Source of the DNA: Arthrobacter alpinus
GTDB lineage: Bacteria > Actinomycetota > Actinomycetes > Actinomycetales > Micrococcaceae
Direction of reading: 5' to 3'
NCBI RefSeq assembly: GCF_001294625.1
Contig: NZ_CP012677.1
Coordinates: 1,426,001-1,490,000, forward strand
DNA length: 64,000 bases
The position numbers and the translations under genes were made by a program. Shown piece after piece: positions 9,017-18,221 of the stretch. Below the pieces are notes generated by a model, which saw only the letters and a program-made list of their open reading frames with translations, was not told the DNA's origin and ran no database searches. The number at the start of each line of letters is the position of its first letter. Position 1 is the stretch's first letter.

Positions 9017-10481
9017 CTATGGGAGGGCAGACAGTGGGGCTGGCTCGGGGTAGGTGTGCTTGCCGCCCGGCAGTGACGAGGCTGCCGCAGCCACCAGGCA
9101 GTCGATGATCGCAAACCCAAAAAGCCACGGTCAGCCCTTCGGCAAACGGACCGGAGATCAGCGTGGGGAAGAAGCGTCGGCCGGTGAGGTAGTCGGCGTC
9201 GGCCGGTGGGAGCTTGGCCATCGCGGCTGGGCCCAGCAACGTCTGCACCGGGTTGTAGCCCAGCAGGGAGGAGAAGAGCACGGAGACCGGGGGCAGGTTC
9301 GCAACCCGTTCGGCGTCGAGCGCGCTGACGCCGTACGCTGTCAGCCCAGAGCTCAGGGTGGCCGGCTATTCAAGATGCCGGCCCGGTTGGGTACCGCAAA
9401 CAAGCCCATGCCGACTCCGTTGAGCGGGAGGACAAGGGCGAATCCCCAGTACGCGAAGCCCACCGGCAGCACCAGAAACCACACGAAGCTCAACGCCGCC
9501 ACCACCATGCCTCCGGTGGACAGCAGCTGGGCTCCACGCCTGTCGGAGATCGCCCCGGAGATGGCGCCGGCCACCAGGAAACCCACGGTCAGGGGCAGCA
9601 TGTAGATGCCGGCCCACAGGGGAGTGTCGGCAAAGTTGTGGCCATCCCGGGGGAGCCAGATCCCCTGCAGCCAGATGATCAGAATGAACATCAGCCCGCC
9701 ACGGCCAATTGCGGACAACAAGCCGGCAAGGTTTCCTGCCGTGAACGCCCGGATGCGGAACAGCGAGAGTTCGAATATGGGCTCCGCGACGCGGCTTTCC
9801 ACGACGACGAAAATTCCCAGGACCACAGCGCCGTCCACTAGGGCGCCCAGCACCCACGGATTCGTCCAGCGACGGAGACCAGGAACACCAGACGCCAGTC
9901 GATGGGTTCCAGCAGCCCGCAGATGATCAGGCCCAGGAAGCCCCCCGCAATGCCTGCCACCTGGTTCAGGCCCAAAGCCAGGCCGCGCTGGTCGACGCTG
10001 AATGCGTCGGTGTTGATGGCGTCGGTGATGATGGTGTTGGAATTGGCCATCAGCATGGCCCCCCCGCGCACTGGAGGATGCGCATGACGATCGTCCACAT
10101 CACGGCCAAGGTGCTCTGCATCCATGTCACGGCCAGGAGGACCGAGAACACCGTGAAGATGGCAAAGCCGGCGTTGTACATCTTCACGCGCCCGTACATG
10201 TCCCCGAGCCGCCCAAAACCGACCACCAGGACGGCGGTGGCCACCATGTAGCCCATGATCAGCCACAGCAGGAGGCTGGTATTGCCCGGAGTCAGCGGGT
10301 TGATGCCCACGCCGCGGAAAATGTCCGGCAGCGCTAAGAGCATGATGGAGAGTTAATGGAGGCCATCAGCACACCCAAGGTGGTGTTGGAGAGGGCGATC
10401 CATTTGTAATGTGGTTTGGCCAGATCGCGAGTGCCGCGCAGTGTGCCATTCTCGCCAGCCAGTGCCCGTGCAGGATTCACG
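9017..10481 (-). pseudogene. Broken DHA2-type MFS transporter
   Basis: Pieces of one major facilitator drug-exporter-like protein lie in order in different frames. The start region from a GTG at 10481 reads HYKWIALSNTTLGVLMASIN, then shifts near 10355 into LLALPDIFRGVGINPL. It shifts again near 10065 in a G-rich run into GGAMLMANSNT, and again near 9850 into DGAVVLGIFVVVE. Near 9365 it jumps to LSSGLTAYGVSALD, and near 9120 it shifts into GFAIIDCLVAAAASSLPGG before a TAG at 9017-9019. Two joins (near 9850 and 9365) lack roughly 80 and 40 residues expected for the family, so these are true deletions, not only base-call errors. At least four frameshifts are present. It cannot make a working transporter. 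Confidence 0.88.
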
Positions 10482-11029
10482 CTTATCAGCCCCTTGGTAG
10501 ATCACGGGGCAGGGGCTCGTTGGTTACCTCTATCAACTAACCATGTTGGTCCGGACTTGGCTTGATGTAGCTGGGAAGTTGCCCAAAATGTTCGACGGCG
10601 AAACGTCATGTGCAGTTTGGCAGGCTAGGTCTTGGCGCATATTCGAATACATGTTCTAACCTGCGCCGCGCTCGCAGGCACGGGACGTAGCCGCGGCACT
10701 GCGCAGCTGGCCCGTCCACCCTTTCAACGTTGGAGGCCATCCGCCCTGCGCGATACTCTCGGCGGGCTTGGCGCCAGTGGACATTATGCGCAAAATCTGA
10801 CTTGGGTCCAGCGCATCATGGAAGGGCCACTCGGCGTCGTAGCCCTCACACCCACAGATCACGGATGGGTCAGAGAAGAAACGTGGGTAACAATTCCATG
10901 CACTGGCCGGGCCGGCAAAACAGTTGGGCCCATCTCTGGCTGGCAGTCGCGCCGTCACGGGCGTGCCCACCAAAAATGGGGAGACCATTTGGGTATGGCC
11001 TTCGCGCACTTGCTCAAGAGGTTGTTCCC
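10482..11029. other. Gap with no recognised gene
   Basis: About 550 bases separate the dead MFS gene from the broken AMIN-like gene. Open frames of 117-133 codons occur on both strands but show no domain and no convincing ribosome site. The only structured element found is the palindrome at 10522-10542. Confidence 0.4.
10522..10542. promoter_or_regulatory. Inverted repeat upstream of the dead MFS gene
   Basis: GGTTA and TAACC arms bound a 21-bp element whose core on the minus strand is GTTGATAGAGGTAAC. It lies about 40 bases before the GTG of the broken transporter, where a MarR- or TetR-type repressor site would be expected. No such regulator gene is nearby. Confidence 0.4.
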
Positions 11030-11531
11030 ATGAAAAAGTTCAAGTCCTGGCTGGCAGTATTGGGGCTGCCGGCAACATTGTTGTTCATTGCACCGGCGCA
11101 GGCGCAGCCCTTGTTGCGGCATCGTCTGGAGCTCACTGGCCAAGTCGGCAGGAACCGTCTCCAGCGCCGCCCTGAGCGATGTCCGGGCCGTGTGGCACGC
11201 CAGCTATGACAGATTGGTTTTCGACATTGCAGGCCAGGGCGCCGGATTCCCGGTCGGCTACGTCTCCGCTATCCACCGGCAAGGCAGCGCTGCAAACGTT
11301 GACTTGCGCGGGGGAGCGTTCCTACCAGTGAGCGTCCTTGACCCGGTCTACAATGTGGCCACCGAGGCACCCACCGACGCGCCGGCGAATCCGAACGAAC
11401 TAATCAACACGGCCGGATTTGCCACGTTCCGCCGCGTCGTCATGGCGGGCAGCTTTGAATCGGTCACCACCGCTAGTGAGGGTCTGCAACCGAGGCCCTC
11501 GGGGACGTGCAGGAGAATCTACCGGGGCTGA
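11030..11531 (+). pseudogene. Broken secreted AMIN-like domain protein
   Basis: An ATG at 11030 begins a clear signal peptide (MKKFKSWLAVLGLPATLLF, then IAPAQAQ). After about 25 residues the frame runs off, and the expected mature part continues in the next frame from near 11105: CGIVWSSLAKSAG, then DVRAVWHASYDRLVFD, VGYVSAIHRQGS and NELINTAGFATFRRV. This matches the AMIN-like domain of small secreted actinobacterial proteins of unknown function. Past about 11475 the conserved end is missing, and the frame stops at 11529-11531 inside the end of the pucR-type gene. One frameshift and a lost 3' end make it a pseudogene. Confidence 0.75.
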
Positions 11532-13240
11532 GCCGCCTGGATGGTCTCCCAGGCGATGACAGCCGCCTGGAGCCCTGCGATGACCTCACCGTCGGACAAG
11601 TCCACCCCGAGCAGCCTTTCAATGACCTCCAACCTCTGGTAGAACACCGAGCGGGACAGATGGCTGCCAGCGGCCGCCTTGGTGCGGTTGCCAGGATGTG
11701 CCAGATAGGCTCGGAGCACCGGCAGCAGGTCACTTCCTTGCGTGGCGTCGTGGTGCAGCAAGGCGCCCAAGCTGCGTTCCAGGTAGCCCTGCATCCGGGG
11801 GTCTGAGCGCAACGCTCCGATCAGCCCGCGCAGTGCCCTGTCCGCCGAGCGGTGCAGGACTGATTCCGTCCCGGCTGTGCTCCGCCTAGGCACTGATCCC
11901 AGCACTTCAAGTGCCTCCTGGAGGGACGCTGCGAGAGCGCCCACCTGCTCCACGACCGCCCCGGCCGCCAAGGCCGCCCGTCCGGTTTCCGGCGACTGCC
12001 CGTTGGCCAACTCCTGGAGCTTCACGGCAAACGTGTCAATGGCAGCCTCGGGCGCCACCCGTCCCGGGCCGGGCTCCGGCACTGACAACGCCATAAGGAG
12101 AGTCTCAGAGGCTGCGGGCCCGGTCCAGCTCGCCACGGCGTTCAGCCCCATGGAGCGGGCCAGACGTGTTACCTCGGCGGTCGCGGGGACCCCGCCGACC
12201 GGCAGTGTGCCGTCAGCTTGAGGGGAGCCGGGGACCGGGCGCAGCGCCAAACCACACAGCCGTCGTTGGGCCACCGGCAGGCCCATGGACTCGAAGCGCG
12301 CGCGCAACGCCACATCGCTGCGATACCGCCCCTGCAACAAGGACGCGAGCAGCCAGTGCTGGCTGGCGGGGACCCAGTGGTCGGCCGTCCCGTCTGCGAG
12401 CCTGCTCAGGGAAAGGGCGACGGCGGCCTGTTCCAGTACCAGCGCACGGCCGGCCGGGTGGGGCGCGCCGTCGAACGCGATCAAGTAGCCCCAGCGTGTA
12501 CCGCGGGCCTGAACCGGGGTGACCAGCCAGCTTTCGGGCCCCAGCACCGAGGTGCGGGTGTCCTCGCCGCCGCTGTTGCCACTGCCTTTGCCACTGCCAT
12601 GGCCGCTGTCCTCGGGGCGGCCCCGGTGGGCGGAGCGGGACCGGGACTCCCACAACGCCAGGAGTTCCTCCTCCGGCCGGCCGGCCGGCTCAAAGGCAAC
12701 AACCTGGTGGGCCATGTTCTCCAGGACGACCGGCGAACCGAGCACGGCACCCAACTGGGCCACGATGTAATCCGCAGGCGAACCACGCAGACTTAGTTCT
12801 GAGAACAGGGCGTGGACCTCATCACGCGCCCGCAAGGCCCCCATCTGCTCGGCAATGATGCGCCCGTGCACGGCCTCGGTGACGGTGACGAACTTAATCC
12901 GCCGATGCAAGACCACCAACGGCAGATCCTGGCTCAGGCAACACTCCACCAGCCGCGGAGGCGCTTGATCATAGCGGGTGCCCAGTTCCAGCACCAGTCC
13001 GGCCACGCGCGCGGCGGCGAGCTCGGCGATGTAGCCCGGGATCCAGCCGTCACCGTCCGGCCACCCCACACCTGTTGCCAGCAGCAGCTCATGCCCGTCC
13101 AGCAATTCGGTGACGTCCTGGGCTTCCACAACATGGACCCAACGCACAGCGTTTCCCAGGCTGGCGCTTCCCGCCAGAACCCTGGCCTTGCCGGCCGCGA
13201 AAACCGGTAGGGCCAGCACCTCGGCAACCGTCGGGAGCAT
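11519..13240 (-). CDS. PucR family transcriptional regulator
   Basis: This 573-residue regulator starts at MLPTVAEVLALPVF, the usual PucR N-terminal domain. A GGDEF-like middle part and a C-terminal helix-turn-helix of the PucR/CdaR type follow (AYLAHPGNRTKAAAGSHLSR, then VFYQRLEVIERLLGVDL). The region near residue 200 contains a low-complexity Gly-Ser insert. PucR-type proteins usually activate nitrogen-compound catabolism in response to a metabolite. It is divergent from a semialdehyde dehydrogenase and an aminotransferase, which are its likely targets. The frame is open far upstream, but homology begins at 13240. CCGGAG abuts the ATG, so the ribosome site is poor. Confidence 0.88.
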   Translation of the reverse strand: MLPTVAEVLALPVFAAGKARVLAGSASLGNAVRWVHVVEAQDVTELLDGHELLLATGVGWPDGDGWIPGYIAELAAARVAGLVLELGTRYDQAPPRLVECCLSQDLPLVVLHRRIKFVTVTEAVHGRIIAEQMGALRARDEVHALFSELSLRGSPADYIVAQLGAVLGSPVVLENMAHQVVAFEPAGRPEEELLALWESRSRSAHRGRPEDSGHGSGKGSGNSGGEDTRTSVLGPESWLVTPVQARGTRWGYLIAFDGAPHPAGRALVLEQAAVALSLSRLADGTADHWVPASQHWLLASLLQGRYRSDVALRARFESMGLPVAQRRLCGLALRPVPGSPQADGTLPVGGVPATAEVTRLARSMGLNAVASWTGPAASETLLMALSVPEPGPGRVAPEAAIDTFAVKLQELANGQSPETGRAALAAGAVVEQVGALAASLQEALEVLGSVPRRSTAGTESVLHRSADRALRGLIGALRSDPRMQGYLERSLGALLHHDATQGSDLLPVLRAYLAHPGNRTKAAAGSHLSRSVFYQRLEVIERLLGVDLSDGEVIAGLQAAVIAWETIQAAQPR

Positions 13241-13390
13241 CTCCGGACGATCTGTCCGGCCGGGAGTGAAATTCCGTTGATGTGTCAGCGCCTTGCTCCG
13301 TATCTTCCGTGTGAGGATCAATAGAGACGAGCATACAACGGCAGCCAAACAGACTGTCCGGATATCATGACAGCGAAGGAAAAATACCAC

Positions 13391-14875
13391 ATGCAGCTTA
13401 TTCCGCACTTCATTGCCGGCCAGGAAGACACCACTTCGGAGCGCCGCGGGCCCGTCTACAACCCGGCCACAGGTGAGCAGCACAAGGAGGTCGCCTTCGC
13501 CACCACCGATTTCGCCAACCAGGCCATTGCCGCTGCTGCCGCGGCTCTTCCGGCCTGGCGGGCCACCTCGCTGACCAAGCGGACCGACATCTTTTTCAAA
13601 CTGCGCACTCTGCTCCAGGAGCGCAAGGCCGAGTTGGCCGCCATTGTCACCAACGAGCACGGCAAGGTCCTTGACGATGCGGCAGGCGAAATTGCCCGCG
13701 GCAGCGAGAACGTGGAATTTGCGGCCGGGCTGATCAACCTGCTCAAGGGGGAACACAGTGAGCAGGTCTCCTCCGGCATCGACGTGCACAGTATCAAGCA
13801 GCCCGTCGGCGTGGTGGGCTGCATCACCCCGTTCAACTTCCCCGTCATGGTGCCGTTGTGGATGATCGCCAGCGCCATCGCCTGTGGCAATACCGTGGTG
13901 TTGAAGCCCAGCGAGAAGGACCCTTCGGCAGCCTTGTTCCTGGCCAAGCTCTTCCAGGAGGCGGGACTGCCCGACGGCGTGCTCAACGTGCTCCAGGGCG
14001 ACAAGGAAGCAGTGGACGCCCTCCTTGAGAGCCCCACGGTCAAAGCCATCAGTTTTGTGGGTTCCACCCCCATCGCACGCTCCATCTATCAGCGTGCCGC
14101 CGCCAACGGCAAGCGTGTGCAGGCGCTGGGAGGCGCCAAAAACCACATGATGGTGCTGCCCGACGCCGATCTGGGCAATGCCGCCGACGCGGCCGTCTCC
14201 GCCGCCTACGGCTCCGCCGGGGAGCGCTGCATGGCTGTCAGCGTGGTGGTGACCGTGGGCGACATTGCCGACGAGCTGGTCGCCGGCATCAAGGACCGCC
14301 TCGGCGCACTGAAGATCGGCGACGGGACGAAGGCAGGGACCGATATGGGCCCGCTAATCACCGGCGAGCACCGCGACAAGGTGGCCTCCTATGTGGCAGG
14401 CGCTGCTGCCGAAGGTGCCACCGTCATTGCCGACGGCCGCGAAACCCTCTTCGACAACGACGGATTCTTCATCGGTGTCACACTGCTGGACCATGTCAAG
14501 CCGCACATGTCGGTCTACACCGACGAGATCTTCGGCCCCGTCCTGTGCGTGGTCCGTACGGAGAGCTACGACGAGGCGCTGGAACTGATCAACAGCAACC
14601 AGTTCGGCAACGGTACCGCGATCTACACGCGCGACGGCGGGGCGGCACGTGCCTTCCAGTTCGACGTCGAGGCAGGTATGGTGGGCGTCAACGTCCCCGT
14701 CCCCGTCCCCGTGGGCTCCTTCTCCTTTGGTGGATGGAAGGACTCGCTCTTCGGCGACGCCCACATCTACGGCCCCGAAAGCGTCCACTTTTACACGCGC
14801 AGTAAAGTTGTCACCACCCGGTGGAACGACCCCTCCACCTCCTCCGTCAACCTCGGCTTCCCGAGCAACTCCTAG
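13391..14875 (+). CDS. mmsA: CoA-acylating (methyl)malonate-semialdehyde dehydrogenase
   Basis: This 494-residue aldehyde dehydrogenase is of the MmsA/IolA type. It converts methylmalonate semialdehyde or malonate semialdehyde to propionyl-CoA or acetyl-CoA with NAD+ and CoA. The NAD-binding region includes GCITPFNFPVMVPLWM and FVGSTP. The segment KRVQALGGAKNHMMVLPDAD is characteristic of this subfamily, and the catalytic cysteine is in GERCMAVS, about residue 280. AAGGA lies 10 bases before the ATG at 13391; an ATG at 13367 is in frame but has weaker context. It is 27 bases ahead of the aminotransferase gene, so they form an operon. With that partner, malonate semialdehyde from beta-alanine is the likelier substrate. 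Confidence 0.9.
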   Translation: MQLIPHFIAGQEDTTSERRGPVYNPATGEQHKEVAFATTDFANQAIAAAAAALPAWRATSLTKRTDIFFKLRTLLQERKAELAAIVTNEHGKVLDDAAGEIARGSENVEFAAGLINLLKGEHSEQVSSGIDVHSIKQPVGVVGCITPFNFPVMVPLWMIASAIACGNTVVLKPSEKDPSAALFLAKLFQEAGLPDGVLNVLQGDKEAVDALLESPTVKAISFVGSTPIARSIYQRAAANGKRVQALGGAKNHMMVLPDADLGNAADAAVSAAYGSAGERCMAVSVVVTVGDIADELVAGIKDRLGALKIGDGTKAGTDMGPLITGEHRDKVASYVAGAAAEGATVIADGRETLFDNDGFFIGVTLLDHVKPHMSVYTDEIFGPVLCVVRTESYDEALELINSNQFGNGTAIYTRDGGAARAFQFDVEAGMVGVNVPVPVPVGSFSFGGWKDSLFGDAHIYGPESVHFYTRSKVVTTRWNDPSTSSVNLGFPSNS

Positions 14876-14902
14876 ACCAGCGCACCAGTAAAGGAAACTT
14901 TC

Positions 14903-16285
14903 ATGACTGACATGCTTTCCGCCGAGACAGGCACGCAGACCGGTGATCACGCCGTCGAACGCACCATCCGGCACAACGACCGCACCCATGTGCTGCACTC
15001 CTGGTCCGCCCAAGCCAAGATCGACCCGCTGCCCGTCGAAGGCGGCTTAGGCTCCACGTTCTGGGACTACCAGGGCAACAGCTACCTGGACTTCGGAGCG
15101 CAGCTGGTGAACCTGAACCTGGGCCATCAGCACCCTGACCTGGTCAAGTCGATCCAGGACCAGGCAGGCAAAATGGCCACCATCCAACCCGCCTTCGCCA
15201 ACGACGTCCGCGGCGAGCTGGCGGCTCTGATCGCCTCGAAGGCGCCCGGGACCCTGAACAAGGTCTTCTTCACCAACGGCGGCGCCGAGGCCAATGAGAA
15301 CGCCGTCCGGATGGCGCGGGCGTTCACCGGCAAGTCCAAGATCCTGGCCCAGTACCGCTCCTACCACGGGGCCACGTCCACGGCGATGGCGCTGACGGGG
15401 GACCCCCGGCGCTGGGCCAACGAGCCAGGAGCTGCCTCCGTGGCACACTTCTTTGGCCCGTACGCGTACCGGTCCCCGTTCCACTCCAGCTCACCTGAGG
15501 AGGAAAGCGCCCGGGCGCTGGAGCACCTGGAGTCCGTGATCGTGTTGGAGGGGGCCTCCACCATTGGTGGGATCATCATTGAAACGGTGGTCGGCACCAA
15601 TGGCATCCTGGTTCCGCCGCCGGGCTACCTGCCAGGGGTGCGTGCCCTGTGTGACAAGTACGGGATCGTCTACATTGCCGACGAGGTCATGGCCGGCTTT
15701 GGGCGCATCGGCGAGTGGTTTGCGGTGGACGCGTTCGACGTCGTCCCGGACCTGATCTCCTTCGCCAAGGGCGTGAACTCCGGGTACGTACCCCTCGGGG
15801 GGGTTGTCATGAGCGATGAGATCGCGGCCATCTTCGATGAGAAAGCGTATCCGGGCGGGCTGACGTACTCCGGACACCCGCTGGCCTGTGCGCCAGGTGT
15901 GGCCACGTTCAAGGTCTTTGAACGTGACGGCATCCTGGCCCATGTGCGGGATCTGGGCAGCCGTGTGGTTAAACCGATCCTCGAGTCGTGGCTGCACAAA
16001 CACCCCAGTGTGGGGGAGATTCGCGGCCAGGGCCTGTTCTGGGCGGTGGAGCTCGTCACCAACAAGGACACCCGCGAACCGTTGGTACCCTTCAATGCCG
16101 CAGGAGAGGCGGCCCGGCCCATGGCCGAGGTGGTGGCCGCGTGCAAGGCTCGCGGTGTGTGGCCCATGACCAACAACAACCGTGTCCACATCTGCCCACC
16201 GCTGGTGATCACCGAGGAGGAGCTGCGCGCGGGACTGGCGGCCATCGACGAGGCCCTGACGGTGGCCGACGGGTTCGTGCGCTAA
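14903..16285 (+). CDS. Class III PLP-dependent aminotransferase (omega-amino acid type)
   Basis: This 460-residue fold-type I aminotransferase has VFFTNGGAEANENAVRMAR, the PLP-phosphate region, the aspartate in YIADEVMAGFGRIG and the Schiff-base lysine in SFAKGVNSGYVPLG, about residue 289. Family members use omega-amines such as beta-alanine, GABA, taurine or putrescine with pyruvate or 2-oxoglutarate. Pairing with a CoA-acylating semialdehyde dehydrogenase fits beta-alanine to malonate semialdehyde to acetyl-CoA. AAAGGAAA precedes the ATG. A strong hairpin follows at 16344. The exact substrate is inferred from context only. Confidence 0.88.
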   Translation: MTDMLSAETGTQTGDHAVERTIRHNDRTHVLHSWSAQAKIDPLPVEGGLGSTFWDYQGNSYLDFGAQLVNLNLGHQHPDLVKSIQDQAGKMATIQPAFANDVRGELAALIASKAPGTLNKVFFTNGGAEANENAVRMARAFTGKSKILAQYRSYHGATSTAMALTGDPRRWANEPGAASVAHFFGPYAYRSPFHSSSPEEESARALEHLESVIVLEGASTIGGIIIETVVGTNGILVPPPGYLPGVRALCDKYGIVYIADEVMAGFGRIGEWFAVDAFDVVPDLISFAKGVNSGYVPLGGVVMSDEIAAIFDEKAYPGGLTYSGHPLACAPGVATFKVFERDGILAHVRDLGSRVVKPILESWLHKHPSVGEIRGQGLFWAVELVTNKDTREPLVPFNAAGEAARPMAEVVAACKARGVWPMTNNNRVHICPPLVITEEELRAGLAAIDEALTVADGFVR

Positions 16286-16343
16286 ATCCTTTTACAACAA
16301 AGATGAACGTTGTAGTCATTAGTAATGACTTCGTATTCCATGG

Positions 16344-16378
16344 CAAATGTCCTGAATTCCGCAAATTCAGGACATTTG
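16344..16378 (+). terminator. Terminator after the mmsA-aminotransferase operon
   Basis: A perfect 15-bp stem (CAAATGTCCTGAATT with its complement) has a 5-base loop and is followed by TT. It lies 59 bases after the aminotransferase stop. Confidence 0.8.
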
Positions 16379-16490
16379 TTGTGTCAGCCGCCGTCGCCGC
16401 GAATGATCATGGGCAGTTAGGAGGCATTCTTCGGCTGGCGTGAAAAGTGCAGCCACAAGTTCTCGGGCGCTGAGGCGCCAGATCCGGTTC

Positions 16491-16913
16491 TCAGCGCTCC
16501 GGTTCGGTGCCGAGCTCAAAGCGAATCCCGCGCACGCTGGTGGGGATGATCTCCACGTAGGTGTTTTTGCGGGTCGGGATCCAAGGGGTGAGGGGCAGTT
16601 CATTGGCGGCGTCAATCTCCGTCTGCGACTCAATGACTCGCGCGGAGCCCTTGACCACCACACTCCAGGCGGAGTTCTCGGCGATTCCGTCGATTTCAAA
16701 GGCCACTCGATCGTTGATGGTTAGTTCTGCCAACTTGGTGCCGGGGTTGGTGCGCATCAACAACTTGCCATCATGGGCTAGGAAGTTGATCGGAAAAATG
16801 TCGGGTTCATTGGCGACGCTCAGTGCCAGCCGGCCAAAGGAGGTGTGCTCCAGAAAACGCCAGGCGTCGCTGGGGGACATGGTTGCGCCGGGGTGTTCCT
16901 CATCTGTTGTCAT
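16491..16913 (-). CDS. Pyridoxamine 5'-phosphate oxidase family protein
   Basis: This 140-residue split-barrel flavin- or heme-binding protein has the pattern FLEHTSFGRLALSV, FPINFLAHDGKLLMRT and SVVVKGSARVI, typical of the nitroimidazole-resistance-like PPOX group in actinobacteria. Substrate and cofactor cannot be fixed; F420, FMN and heme binders occur in this group. The ATG at 16913 is 6 bases after a CATAAT box, so the transcript may be leaderless. A GTG at 16928 is an alternative start. It follows the LacI-type gene on the same strand at 7 bases. Confidence 0.82.
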   Translation of the reverse strand: MTTDEEHPGATMSPSDAWRFLEHTSFGRLALSVANEPDIFPINFLAHDGKLLMRTNPGTKLAELTINDRVAFEIDGIAENSAWSVVVKGSARVIESQTEIDAANELPLTPWIPTRKNTYVEIIPTSVRGIRFELGTEPER

Positions 16914-16920
16914 GGCTTGA

Positions 16921-18048
16921 TTATGCACCCTTTGGACCTGTGGTGCTGTCAGGTGAGCGATTCGCCACAGGGGAGCGGCGCAGTTGCGCCAGCGGTGCGC
17001 CGGCGCTTTCTCGCAGGATCACCTGCCCCGTGACATGGGCCGTGGCATTGGCGTCGGGGCTCAGTGCAAGTTCTGCGGCGAGCTCCCCAATGCGTTCCAG
17101 CGGCAGCCTGTAGGTGGTCAGCCCCGGTGAGTGGTCGCGCAGGGTGGGGATGTCATCAAAGCCGGCGACCTGGACGTCTTCGGGGACGCGCAGGCCCCTG
17201 GACCGCAGGGCCGTCATGGCGCCTAGGGCCATGACGTCGTTGGCCGCCAGGATGCACAGCGGTTGTGCGCCGACGTTGCCGGAATCGTCGCCGCGGAGGC
17301 TGTCAGGGGAGCTGTCGCCTTTTATACCGAGGGAGTCAAGGCATTCAAGTGTTGCCTGGTATCCGCCTTGGCTGTCGAAGGAGCCGTGGATGAGCACCGC
17401 GGGGGACTGGCCCAAATCGTTCAGGGCCTGGAGGAAACCGGACACACGGGATCTGGCGGTGTTGCGTTCGGGCGGCCCGGCCAAGATAGCAAAGCGGTTC
17501 ACTCCCTGGTGCGCCAACACCTCGACCAACTCCCGAGAGCCTGCCACGTTGTCCACATGGACACTTCTGGCGCCAGGAATACTGGTCCCCCCCAGGGCCA
17601 CCACGCGGCCACCGTTGGCAATGTACTGAGCCAGGGCCTTACTGAGCCGGGGGTCCTCAGTTTCCCGCCGGGAAGCAGCAAGAATGATCGCGTCGGTGCG
17701 GTAGGAGATGAAGGCATTGACCGCCGTGAGCTCCGCGTCCTCCCCAATATCGGTGCTGGCGAGCAACACCTGGCGCCGAGACGTCAAGGCCACCTGCTGG
17801 ACGCCGTGGGCAATGGCGGAAAAATAAGGGTCGGCGATGTCGTGCACCACCAGGCCGAATAATCCCGTGGCGGAGCGGGCCAGAGCCTGGGCCTGCGCGT
17901 TGGCCACATAGCCGAGCTCAAGGGCTGCGGCCTGGACGCGTTCGGCGATGTCCGCCGCCGGGGTGCGGGCGGAGCCGTTGAGTACCCGGGAGGCCGTGGC
18001 TAGTGAAACGCCGGCGTGGCGGGCAACTTCTGAGAGCTTGACGGGCAC
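16921..18048 (-). CDS. LacI family transcriptional regulator
   Basis: This 375-residue repressor has the LacI N-terminal helix-turn-helix (KLSEVARHAGVSLATASRVL) and hinge, then a periplasmic-binding-protein-like sensor domain (GLVVHDIADPYFSAIAHGV, and AANDVMALGAMTALRSRGL). The sensor suggests a sugar or sugar-derivative ligand. The start is GTG with AAGGA upstream. The gene is divergent from the Gfo/Idh operon, and a perfect palindromic operator lies in the shared 173-base gap. It probably represses that operon and perhaps itself. Confidence 0.92.
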   Translation of the reverse strand: MPVKLSEVARHAGVSLATASRVLNGSARTPAADIAERVQAAALELGYVANAQAQALARSATGLFGLVVHDIADPYFSAIAHGVQQVALTSRRQVLLASTDIGEDAELTAVNAFISYRTDAIILAASRRETEDPRLSKALAQYIANGGRVVALGGTSIPGARSVHVDNVAGSRELVEVLAHQGVNRFAILAGPPERNTARSRVSGFLQALNDLGQSPAVLIHGSFDSQGGYQATLECLDSLGIKGDSSPDSLRGDDSGNVGAQPLCILAANDVMALGAMTALRSRGLRVPEDVQVAGFDDIPTLRDHSPGLTTYRLPLERIGELAAELALSPDANATAHVTGQVILRESAGAPLAQLRRSPVANRSPDSTTGPKGA

Positions 18049-18115
18049 GGTGGCGTTCCTTGATGTTGGCAGGTGGGACGTTGCTGGGCCATGTGGGGCC
18101 GGTCATGAGGTGTCC

Positions 18116-18161
18116 TTGACCCACGGTGAGTCTTCAGCATATATTGGAAAGCGCTTTCCAA
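18116..18161 (+). promoter_or_regulatory. Promoter and LacI-type operator for the Gfo/Idh operon
   Basis: TTGACC at 18116-18121 and TATATT at 18140-18145 form a -35/-10 pair with an 18-base spacer. The perfect 18-bp palindrome TTGGAAAGCGCTTTCCAA at 18144-18161 begins in the -10 box and covers the start point. Its GGAAAGCGCTTTCC core is the classic LacI/GalR-family site, so a bound repressor would block transcription. The start codon is 60 bases further on. Confidence 0.88.
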
Positions 18162-18221
18162 ACCACAAACCACGCCGGGGTGCCCGGTACATACTGAACA
18201 ACTACTTCTTAGGGGAAGACC

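Noticed and set aside
10632..11033. 133-codon open frame between the two pseudogenes
   Set aside because: No domain, no ribosome site, and a competing open frame on the other strand. The region looks like decayed DNA.
13241..14146. N-terminal extension of the PucR-type protein over mmsA
   Set aside because: It is antisense to mmsA, has no homology, and the PucR domain starts at 13240.
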